Assembly (NCBI GenBank): GCA_025354985.1
Contig: JANXLU010000012.1
Span: 121,328 to 185,327, forward strand
DNA: 64,000 nt
Source: Chloroflexota bacterium
GTDB lineage: Bacteria > Chloroflexota > Anaerolineae > J036 > Brachytrichaceae
Direction: 5' to 3'
Every line of letters begins with the position of its first letter. Position 1 is the first letter of the stretch. The notes below the pieces were generated by a model. The model ran no database searches and was not told the DNA's origin. It saw nothing but the letters and a program-made list of their open reading frames with translations. This document shows, piece after piece, positions 34,930-43,508 of the stretch. The position numbers were made by a program, and so were the translations under genes.

Positions 34930-36390
34930 ATGGAAGTAACCAGCGCACAGTTCTACCCCAACGCGGTCATTGCCATACATGACATCCAACTGCAAACCGC
35001 GCTGGATCGTGGCACCACCCGCGCATCCGCGGGGCGTGTGAACATGATGGGCGAAACCACCGATGCGCTCGCCCTGCGCGCCCAGGCCCGCGCGGCGCGT
35101 GAACGCGCTCTTAACAACCTCCCCGAATTGCTGGAACAGCTGGAGGCAAACGTCACCCGCCTCGGCGGCGTGGTCTTGTGGGCGCGCACCGGCGCCGAGG
35201 CCAACCACCTAATTGCGGAACTTTGCGAGTCCAACCAGGTCAAGCGCATCACCAAGGGCAAGAGCATGGTCACCGAGGAGACCGGGCTAAACGAGGCATT
35301 GCAAGCGCGTGGCATCGAGATAAATGAGAGTGACCTGGGCGAATATATTCTGCAACTACGCGGTGATCATCCCAGCCACATCGTCACCCCGATGATCCAC
35401 ATGACCAGCGAGCAGACCGCCCAAACGCTTCATGCAAAGCTCGGCATGCCCATGACCGACAGCCCCGAGGAGATGACCCGCTTCGTGCGCGGCGTCATGC
35501 GCGAGAAATATCTTGAGGCCGACCTGGGCATCTCCGGCGTGAACTTTGCCATAGCGGAGTCCGGCACCATCATCACCGTCGAGAACGAGGGCAACAACCG
35601 CCTTAGCTGCAACACCCCCCGAATTCATGTGGCCGTCATGGGGATCGAAAAGGTCCTGGCCACTTGGGAAGACTGGGTCACCCTGGCCCAGCTCCTCCCG
35701 CGCAGCGCCACCGGTCAGCGCATGAATGTCTACACAAATTTGTTCACCGGCCCAAAGCGACCCGCCGAGCAGGATGGCCCGGAGAAGTTCTACCTGGTGA
35801 TCCTGGACAATGGGCGCAGCAAAATCCTGGCTGGCGAATATGCCGAGTCATTGGCGTGCATCCGCTGCGGCGCTTGTTTAAATGCCTGCCCGGTTTATCA
35901 AAACGTCGGCGGGCATGCCTACGGTTGGGTGTATCCCGGGCCTATCGGCAGCATCGTGTCGCCCCTGCTGCTGGGCGTGACCGCCGCGCCCATGTTGCCC
36001 CACGCGAGCACGCTGTGTGGTGCTTGCCAGCAGGCCTGCCCGGTCGACATTGCGATACCGGAGATGCTCCTAAAACTCCGCCGCGATCTCGTCCAGCAGG
36101 GCGACGGCGGGTGGGGTTGGAAGCTGTCGATGCGTCTGTGGCAACTCGGCATGCAATCCCCCGCGCTCTATCGGTTCGGTGGCGCTCTCGCGTCTTTGGC
36201 CACCCGCGCCCTGGCCGGTCGCTCGGGCAAAATCACGTGGTTGCCAGGCATCCTCGGCGGCTGGACCCGCAACCGTGACTTCGCGCCCTTCGCCGCCCGG
36301 AGCTTCCGCGCCCGCTACGCAAAAAAAGCCGCCGGCCGGGTGGTGGCATTAGAGAGTAGTACGGAGCACAAGACAGGAGACATACGCTAG
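34930..36390 (+). CDS. lutB: Lactate utilisation protein LutB (LUD domain plus 4Fe-4S)
   Basis: The 486-residue protein has an N-terminal LUD domain (TKGKSMVTEETGLNEAL, GISGVNFAIAESGTI) and two 4Fe-4S motifs, CIRCGACLNACPVYQNVGG and CGACQQACPVDIAIPEM. A C-terminal DUF3390-type tail follows. It should pass electrons from lactate oxidation into the respiratory chain. The ATG at 34930 fits the family start; the frame is open upstream to 34894 inside lutA. LutC, the third subunit with a LUD domain, is missing here. Confidence 0.9.
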   Translation: MEVTSAQFYPNAVIAIHDIQLQTALDRGTTRASAGRVNMMGETTDALALRAQARAARERALNNLPELLEQLEANVTRLGGVVLWARTGAEANHLIAELCESNQVKRITKGKSMVTEETGLNEALQARGIEINESDLGEYILQLRGDHPSHIVTPMIHMTSEQTAQTLHAKLGMPMTDSPEEMTRFVRGVMREKYLEADLGISGVNFAIAESGTIITVENEGNNRLSCNTPRIHVAVMGIEKVLATWEDWVTLAQLLPRSATGQRMNVYTNLFTGPKRPAEQDGPEKFYLVILDNGRSKILAGEYAESLACIRCGACLNACPVYQNVGGHAYGWVYPGPIGSIVSPLLLGVTAAPMLPHASTLCGACQQACPVDIAIPEMLLKLRRDLVQQGDGGWGWKLSMRLWQLGMQSPALYRFGGALASLATRALAGRSGKITWLPGILGGWTRNRDFAPFAARSFRARYAKKAAGRVVALESSTEHKTGDIR

Positions 36391-36492
36391 ATACAGTTCG
36401 GTTGCGTTGGTTTGATCTGGGCATGATGTTGGGGCGATACCGGTCACCTTTTAGCGTTTGCCGGTTGCGAACGCGCGTGAATGTAAAGCTAC

Positions 36493-37329
36493 CTATGGAT
36501 TGCCCGTGATACTGATAAATCCATAGGTTGCCAGAATTTTCTGCCCCTCACTCGCCAGAACGTAAGCCATGAATTTTGCGGCGGCATCCGCATTTTTGGA
36601 GTCGTTTATGACTGCAATTGGAAACGTGGCTATGGTGTTTAGTTGGTCGGGGATGTCAATCGGCACCACCTTTGCCGCGCCCTCCCCCACCAAATCGGTT
36701 GTGTAGACAACCCCGGCATCCGCTTCGCCCAGCGAAACCTTCGCGAGCACCGCCTTGACGTCCTGCTCAAACGAAACAACATTGGCCAGCACAGTTTGAC
36801 TGTAGGCCGCGCCATATTCGGGAAGAATTGATGCCTTGCGCAAGTAGTCCAGGGCATAGCCCCCAACCGGCACGGCCTTGTCGGCAAGCACAATCTTTAG
36901 CCCGGGTTTGCCAAGATCAGCGAGCGTAACCACGCGCGCCGTATCGTCCTTTGGAACAATCACCACCAGCCGGTTGCGCACAAATGCCCGGGCGGTATCG
37001 GTAACCACCCGCCCGGTTTTGACCGCGGCGGTCATTTGCGCTTCGTTTGCCGAGGCAAACACATCCGCCGGAGCACCCTGTCCAATTTGTTGCACCAATT
37101 GCGGTGAACCCGCAAAGTTGTATACGACCTTGACGCCCGGGTTGGCGGCCTCAAACGCCGGTGCAAGTGCCTTAAACGCATCGGTCAGCGATGCCGCGGC
37201 AAACACGGTCACGGTTGTAGCGCTTGCCGCGGGCGCGTTGGCCGGCGCAATTGGCGCGATCGGCGAGCAAGCCGCGAACGCGCCGACGGCAACGACGAGC
37301 GAAACAATGCGGAGAAACTTTTGCTTCAT
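36493..37329 (-). CDS. modA: Molybdate ABC transporter substrate-binding lipoprotein
   Basis: The 278-residue protein has a lipoprotein signal (RIVSLVVAVGAFAAC, Cys ~20) and a ModA-type periplasmic binding fold. Features are TVTVFAAASLTDAFKALAPA with the conserved S, FAGSPQLVQQIGQGAPADVF, and DAGVVYTTDL. It captures molybdate or tungstate at the cell surface. The partners modB and modC are not adjacent. It lies 35 nt downstream of a PadR-type regulator in the same direction, so regulation of molybdate uptake by that repressor is plausible. It converges on lutB. Confidence 0.88.
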   Translation of the reverse strand: MKQKFLRIVSLVVAVGAFAACSPIAPIAPANAPAASATTVTVFAAASLTDAFKALAPAFEAANPGVKVVYNFAGSPQLVQQIGQGAPADVFASANEAQMTAAVKTGRVVTDTARAFVRNRLVVIVPKDDTARVVTLADLGKPGLKIVLADKAVPVGGYALDYLRKASILPEYGAAYSQTVLANVVSFEQDVKAVLAKVSLGEADAGVVYTTDLVGEGAAKVVPIDIPDQLNTIATFPIAVINDSKNADAAAKFMAYVLASEGQKILATYGFISITGNP

Positions 37330-37364
37330 GATCTTAAAAAAGTATTTTCGACAAGCAGCAGTGA

Positions 37365-37973
37365 TCAATTGATCGCCAGAGCGAATGTCGGAAAACTGCG
37401 TGACGCTGCGGTCTGGCTCGTCGGATAAAACCGGAGCGATTCCTGACAGTCGTCCAGCCATTCCGTCAGCGATGCAAGCTGGCGCACCCGCAAGGCAACG
37501 GCAAGGCGGTTAAATACGTTGTCCTCGTCGGTCTCGACCAGTGTTTTTTTTGACAGCTCATACACAACCAGCATCGCTTCCTGCTGATCCGTTATCGCCG
37601 GCCGGAGGAACTCGGGATGAAGAAGCGACAGAAAATAGAGCCGGGTGGTAAATTCCACGCGAAGTGCGCGCGGGCTGATGACCGTCGGCGCCATCATCCA
37701 GGCATCCAGGCGGGCCCGCCCCTGATCCGTTAGCCGGAACTCGTTGCGATTTGGCCGGTTCGCCTGCTGCACGCTTGAACCCGCCAACAGTCCGTCCCGC
37801 TCCAGCCGCGCAAGAATGGCATAGGCTTGGCTTTGACTGATGTGCCATATCGAGCCAAGCTCATTAATTAGCCGCCGATGAAGCTCAAAGCCATGCGCCG
37901 GGCGATGCGCCACAAGCCCAAGCAGTGGGTAATTGGGCGAAAGCTCCCCAACGTAATGGCCAGATCGTGGCAT
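37365..37973 (-). CDS. PadR-family transcriptional regulator
   Basis: The 202-residue protein has an N-terminal winged helix (YPLLGLVAHRPAHGFELHRR, SQAYAILARLERDGLL, NEFRLTDQGRARLDAW) and a C-terminal helical PadR domain with TEWLDD. I chose the ATG at 37973: a TATACT box (37980-37985, minus) ends 6 nt before it, and a 17-bp palindrome covers that box. It probably represses its own promoter and the downstream modA. The signal it senses is unknown; phenolic acids are typical of PadR, but that is not implied here. Confidence 0.85.
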   Translation of the reverse strand: MPRSGHYVGELSPNYPLLGLVAHRPAHGFELHRRLINELGSIWHISQSQAYAILARLERDGLLAGSSVQQANRPNRNEFRLTDQGRARLDAWMMAPTVISPRALRVEFTTRLYFLSLLHPEFLRPAITDQQEAMLVVYELSKKTLVETDEDNVFNRLAVALRVRQLASLTEWLDDCQESLRFYPTSQTAASRSFPTFALAIN

Positions 37974-37979
37974 GCCACC

Positions 37980-38000
37980 AGTATACTCACTCAGTGAGTA
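37980..38000 (-). promoter_or_regulatory. Leaderless promoter with 17-bp palindromic operator, PadR-modA operon
   Basis: TATACT (minus strand 37985-37980) is preceded and overlapped by TACTCACT-C-AGTGAGTA (37984-38000, plus strand), two perfect 8-bp arms around one base. A repressor bound there would block RNA polymerase. Confidence 0.75.
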
Positions 38001-38138
38001 ATAGAGGTGGGTAAGAAAATTGCCAACTGCAACCATCACAATTGGTCCGCGCGGCATCGCAATGTGGTCTGTGCATTGTCGAACTGATTCGTCAGGGCGG
38101 CACGACCTCATGCCCACTTACCATGCATATACGATACG

Positions 38139-38576
38139 TCAGCCCGCGTGTGCCTTTTCCAAGTCAGAAATAATGATCTTGTTCATCTGCATCATCGCCT
38201 GAACCACCTTCGGATCACCCATCAATCGGCCAAGCGCGGTCGGAATAATTTGCCAGCTCAGCCCAAACTTGTCCTTTAGCCAGCCGCACCGACCGGGCGC
38301 TCCGCCATCGGCGCACAAGGCATCCCAGATCCGGTCGACCTCGGCCTGATCATCCACGCTTACAAACAGCGAAATTGCCTCGGTAAACGCATACGTTGGC
38401 CCGCCGTTGAGGGCATTAAACTTTTGCCCCTCAATCTCAAACTCGGCGCCAAACACCCGACCGTCCATGCGGTTGATGTTGTGCGTCCTAAAATTCTTGA
38501 AAATCGAGGAATACAACGCAATGGCTTGTTCCAGGTCGTTGTTAAACCACAGAAAGGGCGTTACTGAGTGAACCAT
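38139..38576 (-). CDS. PhnB-like VOC family protein
   Basis: The 145-residue protein has the PhnB / 3-demethylubiquinone-9 methyltransferase-like signature: VTPFLWFNNDLEQAIALYSS, GQKFNALNGGPTYAFTEAIS, DKFGLSWQIIPTALG and QAMMQMNKIIISDLEKA. Despite the historical name, these are glyoxalase-fold proteins of unknown function. A good Shine-Dalgarno TAAGGA lies 7 nt before the ATG, so it is a leadered gene. Confidence 0.88.
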   Translation of the reverse strand: MVHSVTPFLWFNNDLEQAIALYSSIFKNFRTHNINRMDGRVFGAEFEIEGQKFNALNGGPTYAFTEAISLFVSVDDQAEVDRIWDALCADGGAPGRCGWLKDKFGLSWQIIPTALGRLMGDPKVVQAMMQMNKIIISDLEKAHAG

Positions 38577-38727
38577 TTGATATCCTTAGGAAGCATGCTG
38601 GAAAGCCAATTGGTCAAACAACTGGTTGCGCAGTCCAGCCTAGTATCCGCTGCGACGATTTTACCAAGTGTGGCGGGACGCCGCCAAATCAATGGAATAC
38701 AATTGAGCACGATCCACCAACGGAACC

Positions 38728-39438
38728 ATGAAATCAAAGACCCAAACCTCATCCAAAGCAGAGCTTCCTAAACTTTCTGCGCCCGCGCTCCGCGCCCTGG
38801 CATCCGTGGGCATTGGAAGCCTAAGCGACCTGACCACACATAGCGAGGTGGAATTAAGCGCGCTGCATGGGATGGGAGCAACCGGTATCGCCCAGTTACG
38901 CTCAGCACTGCAAGCCAGTGGCCTGTCATTTGCCACGAGCGCACCTGTTGAACAGGAAAAGGCAAAACCAGCGGCTGCACCGCCACCAACTTCTGGCGCG
39001 GTATCGTTTAGAACCAAGCTCAGCGGCAGCAGTGACGGCCCCACGGGCATCGTCGTCCCTAAATCGGTTATGGCTGCGCTTGGGCCGAGCAAAAAGCCCG
39101 CCGTTGTCGTCTCCGTGTCGGGCTACGAATACCGCAGCACAGTCGGGGTCATGAGTGGCACATCCATGATCCCGTTTAGCTCGGCCCATCGCGCGGCCTC
39201 CGGCGTCAGCGCGGGCGACTCAATTGCAGTCACCCTGATGTTGGATGTCGCACCCCGCACAGTGGAGATTCCGGCAGAGCTGGCTGCGGCCTTGGCAGCC
39301 GCAAAAGGAGCACAAGCTGCGTTCGACACATCCGCTCCTTCGCGCAAAAAAGAAATGGTTCGCCAGGTGGTGGATACAAAATCTGCGGATACACGCGCTC
39401 GTCGCATCGCAAAGATTATCGAACAGTTGAGAGGTTAA
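38728..39438 (+). CDS. Fusion of helix-hairpin-helix, DUF1905 and YdeI-type domains
   Basis: Of 236 residues, ~15-70 are a helix-hairpin-helix domain like the RNA polymerase alpha C-terminus (LRALASVGIGSLSDLTTHSE, LHGMGATGIAQLRSAL). A proline/alanine-rich linker leads to DUF1905 (VSFRTKLSGSSDGPTGIVVP to VEIPAELAAAL). The tail FDTSAPSRKKEMVRQVVDTK is a YdeI / bacteriocin-protection (OmdA) domain. DUF1905 and YdeI often co-occur; the HhH addition suggests nucleic acid binding. The function is unknown. TACAAT at 38698-38703 gives a leader of about 18 nt. Confidence 0.75.
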   Translation: MKSKTQTSSKAELPKLSAPALRALASVGIGSLSDLTTHSEVELSALHGMGATGIAQLRSALQASGLSFATSAPVEQEKAKPAAAPPPTSGAVSFRTKLSGSSDGPTGIVVPKSVMAALGPSKKPAVVVSVSGYEYRSTVGVMSGTSMIPFSSAHRAASGVSAGDSIAVTLMLDVAPRTVEIPAELAAALAAAKGAQAAFDTSAPSRKKEMVRQVVDTKSADTRARRIAKIIEQLRG

Positions 39439-39592
39439 GGTCCGAAAACACTTCCGTTCCGATCCTGGAAACCGCAGTTGGGGCGGATCAATACAATCAG
39501 GCTGAATTCATGCAGCGAAGTAGTCGAATGTGCGTCGGGTGCATTTGTCCTACTCTAGGCACGATCACACTCGCCGGCCCATCACCACGCGA

Positions 39593-40382
39593 TTATTGGC
39601 CGGTCACGGCCACTTTGGCTTCGAGGGGTGTGCTCCTCTGTTGCAAGAAATCCTGAAACAAACCCTTGGTTGCTGACAACGATTTGAAGTCGCCCTCTTG
39701 GACGATTTGGCCGGCATCAAACACCAGTATTCTGTCCGCATTCTTGAGGGTGGTGAGCCGGTGGGCTATCGTAATGACTGTTTTCTGGCGAAAAATCCTT
39801 TCGATATTCTGCTGGATGATCGCTTCGTTCGTATTATCCAGGGCTGAGGTCGCTTCGTCGAACACGATCAACTGCGGTGTTTGCAGCATGACGCGCGCCA
39901 TCGCCAGTCTCTGTCGCTGACCGCCGCTCAAGTTATTGCCATTTTCAGAAATGAGGCTGTTGAATCCGCCCAGGCTGTCTTGGATTTCATCCAATATGCA
40001 GGCATTCCTGGCCGCCTCGAACAGAGCCGTGTCGCTCACGGTTTGCTGGCATCCATAAAGAATGTTGTCCTTGATGGTGCCCGAAAAGATAAGAGGAAAC
40101 TTGTTTGACGATCAGATACAACCCAGTTGGAATGACGAGCACCATGACAGACGCCAGTAGTGGTTGCTGGAGAAAAGCGATTCCAATAGCGGCCAATGCG
40201 GCAAAGAATACGGGCAGAAAATCAAGAAATGTGAGTTTAGTGATGCTTACGAGGCCTGCGATAGATATGCAGACGCCATCGTGGCAGGTGCCATCCGTAT
40301 CCGGCCTGCGTGGATCATGTCGGAGGTGGCACTCCATCGTCAAGAATAGTGCCGCATCAACCTCGGTACTGGTATGGTTCAC
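39593..40382 (-). pseudogene. Decayed ABC exporter (transmembrane and NBD fragments)
   Basis: Two frames together look like the end of a peptidase/ABC exporter with a large internal deletion. The upstream part (about 40329-40110) encodes membrane helices (LTFLDFLPVFFAALAAIGIA, LLASVMVLVIPTGLYLIVKQ) of an ABC transmembrane domain. About 60 nt on, the frame shifts into the NBD at LIFSGTIKDNILYG, which normally follows Walker A and the Q-loop. The signature LSGGQRQRLAMAR, Walker B LIVFDEATSALD and H-loop IAHRL are intact to the stop at 39593. Walker A is gone, so the gene cannot be functional. Confidence 0.8.
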
Positions 40383-40520
40383 CGTTGCATCCTACGCACT
40401 GCTTACGCCGCCCGCACTGCCGGGTTGTCCGGGCAACGCGCGCGCTGATGTCAATCATGTCCGGCACTGTCTAACATCCCGAATGTATTACAGGGTGACA
40501 CGCCTCTCAGCGTCTAAAGA

Positions 40521-41177
40521 TCACTCCACAACACCCACGCACATCCCATCGCCAATAGGCACCAGCAGCGAGGTCAGCCGCGGGTGCCGGGCGATGCGTT
40601 CATTAAGTGCACGCATGGTCGTCACATTGTTCCGCTCATTCGCTTCAGCCGCGTTCCACACCTTGCCGCCCGCGCTCATGTTGTCAGCCACGATGACTCC
40701 ACCCGTGCGCAGCAGCGGCATCACCCCCTCAAAATAATCCACATAACCGAGCTTGTCGGCATCAACAAACGCAAAGTCAAATGGCGCATGCACCTTGAGC
40801 GCCGGCAGCGTCTGCGCGGCATCGCCCTCGACTACCGTTACCTTTTCCGCAAGCCCGGCGCGCATCACATTCTCACGAATCAGCTTCACGTGCAACGGAT
40901 TGATCTCGAGCGCATGCAATGTGCCGTCGACAGGCAGGGCGCGTGCCATCCAGATGGCACTGTACCCAAACAACGACCCTATCTCAAGCACGCGCTTTGC
41001 ACGGCACGCCCGCATTAATAACTGCAGAAAGCGGCCTTGCGTCGCGTCGATGTGAATCATTGGCACGCCCTGGCGCGCGGCATCAGCGGGCATGGATTGT
41101 AGGAGCGCGTCCTCGGGTGCAAATGTCTGTGCGATGTATTCGTGGAGTTGCTCGGTTATCGGTGTGCCTCTCATCAT
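40521..41177 (-). CDS. SAM-dependent O-methyltransferase (catechol/caffeoyl-CoA type)
   Basis: The 218-residue protein is a class I methyltransferase of the CCoAOMT family: VLEIGSLFGYSAIWMARALP (motif I), ALEINPLHVKLIRENVMRAG, FDFAFVDADKLGYVDYF (metal-binding Asp), and GGVIVADNMSAGGKV. It would methylate a hydroxyl of a catechol-like acceptor with Mg2+. The start is ATG-ATG at 41177; TACAAT lies 12 nt upstream. It is divergent from the PadR/MFS operon. Confidence 0.9.
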   Translation of the reverse strand: MMRGTPITEQLHEYIAQTFAPEDALLQSMPADAARQGVPMIHIDATQGRFLQLLMRACRAKRVLEIGSLFGYSAIWMARALPVDGTLHALEINPLHVKLIRENVMRAGLAEKVTVVEGDAAQTLPALKVHAPFDFAFVDADKLGYVDYFEGVMPLLRTGGVIVADNMSAGGKVWNAAEANERNNVTTMRALNERIARHPRLTSLLVPIGDGMCVGVVE

Positions 41178-41241
41178 GATGTTGAATACATTGTAGCGAT
41201 GTCAGGTTCCATTGCAACTCAGTCAGTCGGACTCTGTCCAG

Positions 41242-41300
41242 TTGACAATATCTTCCGGCCGTGATGTAGTCAGGAATGACTAGTCAATTATGACTAATCA
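41242..41300 (+). promoter_or_regulatory. Promoter and overlapping palindromic operators of the PadR-MFS operon
   Basis: TTGACA (41242-41247) and TGTAGT (41265-41270) are 17 nt apart. TAGTCA-GGAA-TGACTA (41267-41282) overlaps the -10 and is followed by the palindrome TGACTAGTCA (41277-41286) and TGACTAATCA (41291-41300) over the start codon. These are likely autoregulatory sites. Confidence 0.75.
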
Positions 41301-41823
41301 CACATATCGCATGGAAAAGCAACTTCTGCTCCTTGGCCTGATCAGGCAGCGATCCCGACATGGTTACGAAATGGTGGACTACATTGAGACCGCTTTGGCC
41401 TCGTGTGTGGATCTCAAGAAACCCACGGCCTATTTCCTTCTGGACAAGATGACTGCGACCGGTTGGCTCACCCAGACCGACCAGCGCGAAGGAAACCGGC
41501 CATCCAAGCGTGTCTATGAACTGACGCCGCAGGGTGAAGACGAGTTTCAACGTCTGCTTCAAGAGAACCTCGCCACCTTCAACGACGCAACCTTTCCTGG
41601 TGATATCGGCGTCATTTTTGCAGACGCCCTGCCTCGCGCGGAAGCCTTGGAGCTGCTGGCCCGGCGACGCGCCGCATTGATCGCTCGACAGACAGAAGTG
41701 CAAGCTGCGCCGCCTCACCCTGGCGTTTTGCAGTGGACGGTTGAACACGTGCGGTGTCATCTGACAGCCGATCTGGGCTGGCTCGACAATGTGATAAATG
41801 ATCTATCAAAGAGAGGAGAGTAG
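41290..41823 (+). CDS. PadR-family transcriptional regulator of the adjacent MFS exporter
   Basis: The 177-residue protein has the PadR winged helix (LLLLGLIRQRSRHGYEMVDY, PTAYFLLDKMTATGWLTQTD, GNRPSKRVYELTPQGEDEFQ) and a C-terminal helical dimerisation region. It is followed after 3 nt by an MFS drug-efflux-type gene, the standard arrangement for a local repressor induced by the exporter's substrate. Its promoter has TTGACA/TGTAGT and repeated TGACTA palindromes overlapping the -10 and start codon. An alternative in-frame ATG lies seven codons in. Confidence 0.88.
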   Translation: MTNHTYRMEKQLLLLGLIRQRSRHGYEMVDYIETALASCVDLKKPTAYFLLDKMTATGWLTQTDQREGNRPSKRVYELTPQGEDEFQRLLQENLATFNDATFPGDIGVIFADALPRAEALELLARRRAALIARQTEVQAAPPHPGVLQWTVEHVRCHLTADLGWLDNVINDLSKRGE

Positions 41824-41826
41824 ACA

Positions 41827-43170
41827 ATGACTGAAACAACGGACAAATTGGATTTCAAACGCATTCTGCCGGTCTTTGTAATTGTTCTGGTGGATCTTCT
41901 TGGGCTGACCATCATCATCCCGTTGATGCCACTCTATGCAGCGTCCTATGGTGCGGATGCGCTCATGATCGGCTTGCTGAGCGGCGCGTATCCGGTTATG
42001 CAGTTTGTGGCCGCTCCGGTGCTTGGCCGATTATCTGATCGCTTTGGCCGCAAGCCGATTTTGCTGGTCAGCCAGCTCGGCACGTTTGCCGGATTCCTGC
42101 TGATGGGCTTGGCCAACGCTCTGCCAATGCTGTTTATCGCCCGCATCATCGATGGCATTTCGGGAGCAAATATCTCAACCGCCCAAGCTGTGCTCACGGA
42201 CAACACCTCTGAAAAGAACCGCACCCAAGCGCTTGGACTGATCGGCGCTGCCTTTGGATTGGGTTTTACGATTGGCCCGGTGCTTGCCTATATTTCCCTG
42301 GCGCTGAGCAGGAACAACTATCACGTGACGGCGTTGGTCGCGGCCGGATGCTCGCTGATCTCAATTCTTCTCACCACATTCTGGCTGAAAGAATCGCTGC
42401 CACCCGCCCGCCGCGGCACGCAACATGGCCCAGTTCTGGATTTTGGCGCGACTATTCGCGCGATTAAACGGCCTGAAATTGGTTTCCTGTTGGTGCTCAT
42501 ATTTGCCCAGCAATTTGTGTTTGGAGGCTTGGAATACCTGTTGCCTTTGTTTACCCTCAGCCGTCTTGGCATGAGCGCGGGCAGCAACGCCATTTTGTTT
42601 ATCTTCATCGGTGTGCTCACGGTAATCATTCTGGGTGGCTTGATTCGGCGGTGGAGCGCCCAGCACGGCGACCGCTGGCTCATCATGCTGGGCTTGGGCG
42701 CGTTGGCTGTCGGAATGATTCTGACCGCGACCACGCCGCGCCAGCCTGCACCCGGGTATTCGCAAGACGCGCTGCGCCTGGAGTTGAATAATGGGAATGC
42801 GGTTACGGCGTTGGATCAACAAAAACTCAAGATTGAGTTACCTGCCGACAACAACAACGGCTGGCTGGGCTGGGGGTGGATCTTTGTAGCGATGGTGCCC
42901 GTCGCGATTGGAGGTTCCGTGCTTTCGCCGACCATTAATAGCGTCATTACAAAGCGCGTGCCAGTGGCTGAGACCGGCGCGATACTCGGCATTGCCGCGT
43001 CCATGAGCAGCCTGGCAAATGCGGTCACACCCATTGTGGGCGGTGCCATGTTTCAATTCCTGGGCACCACAATGCCCTTCCTTGCAACGGGGTTGTTCAC
43101 CATTCTATTGTTGGCTTTGGCGATGCCGCGTATTCGCAACTCCGCGTCGCCGACCGCCGCGGTTACTTGA
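41827..43170 (+). CDS. MFS exporter, TetA/DHA1-like
   Basis: The 447-residue protein has about twelve transmembrane helices. It has the major facilitator motif A, GRLSDRFGRKPILLVSQLG, between helices 2 and 3, and motif C-like GFTIGPVLAY in helix 5 as in drug antiporters. A long loop lies between helices 8 and 9 (ATTPRQPAPGYSQDALRLEL). It is a probable drug/H+ antiporter in the inner membrane, co-transcribed with the PadR gene. The Shine-Dalgarno sequence GAGGAG precedes its ATG. The substrate is unknown. Confidence 0.88.
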   Translation: MTETTDKLDFKRILPVFVIVLVDLLGLTIIIPLMPLYAASYGADALMIGLLSGAYPVMQFVAAPVLGRLSDRFGRKPILLVSQLGTFAGFLLMGLANALPMLFIARIIDGISGANISTAQAVLTDNTSEKNRTQALGLIGAAFGLGFTIGPVLAYISLALSRNNYHVTALVAAGCSLISILLTTFWLKESLPPARRGTQHGPVLDFGATIRAIKRPEIGFLLVLIFAQQFVFGGLEYLLPLFTLSRLGMSAGSNAILFIFIGVLTVIILGGLIRRWSAQHGDRWLIMLGLGALAVGMILTATTPRQPAPGYSQDALRLELNNGNAVTALDQQKLKIELPADNNNGWLGWGWIFVAMVPVAIGGSVLSPTINSVITKRVPVAETGAILGIAASMSSLANAVTPIVGGAMFQFLGTTMPFLATGLFTILLLALAMPRIRNSASPTAAVT

Positions 43171-43173
43171 GCG

Positions 43174-43398
43174 TCAATCCAGCGCGAATTGTGTTGCGGC
43201 TTCGCTCAATTGCCGGAGCCGGCGCGCCTTGTCCAGATCATACGATCCCGTGCTTGACTGAATTGCACGACCACCGGCAAAAAATCTGCCGCCCGCATTG
43301 GCAAAGCAGGGTTCAAGCGCCAAATCGGCAGTCTCACGCCCGGCCGCTGCGGCCGTGCGCGCCGCTTTCGCATCCGAAAACATCGAATTCCGGGGCAC
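43174..43398 (-). pseudogene. Remnant C-terminus of a short-chain dehydrogenase
   Basis: A 74-codon frame reads AGGRFFAGGRAIQSSTGSYD, then LDKARRLRQLSEAAT. This matches the C-terminal tail of SDRs of the retinol-dehydrogenase-like group (G-x-F-F...A-x-x-S-S...S-Y-D...A-R-R-L...S-E). The Rossmann fold and catalytic residues are missing, and the region upstream is occupied by the S1 gene promoter on the other strand. Probably a truncated gene, not an expressed protein. Confidence 0.45.
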
Positions 43399-43508
43399 CC
43401 GGGACCGCAGGCCGGCGGCGATTGCGCCAAGTTGTCGACCCTCACCAAACCCCGGAAAAATCCCAGTGTGTATAATGATTTCATCTTCAATCTAAGGACG
43501 TCCCACTA

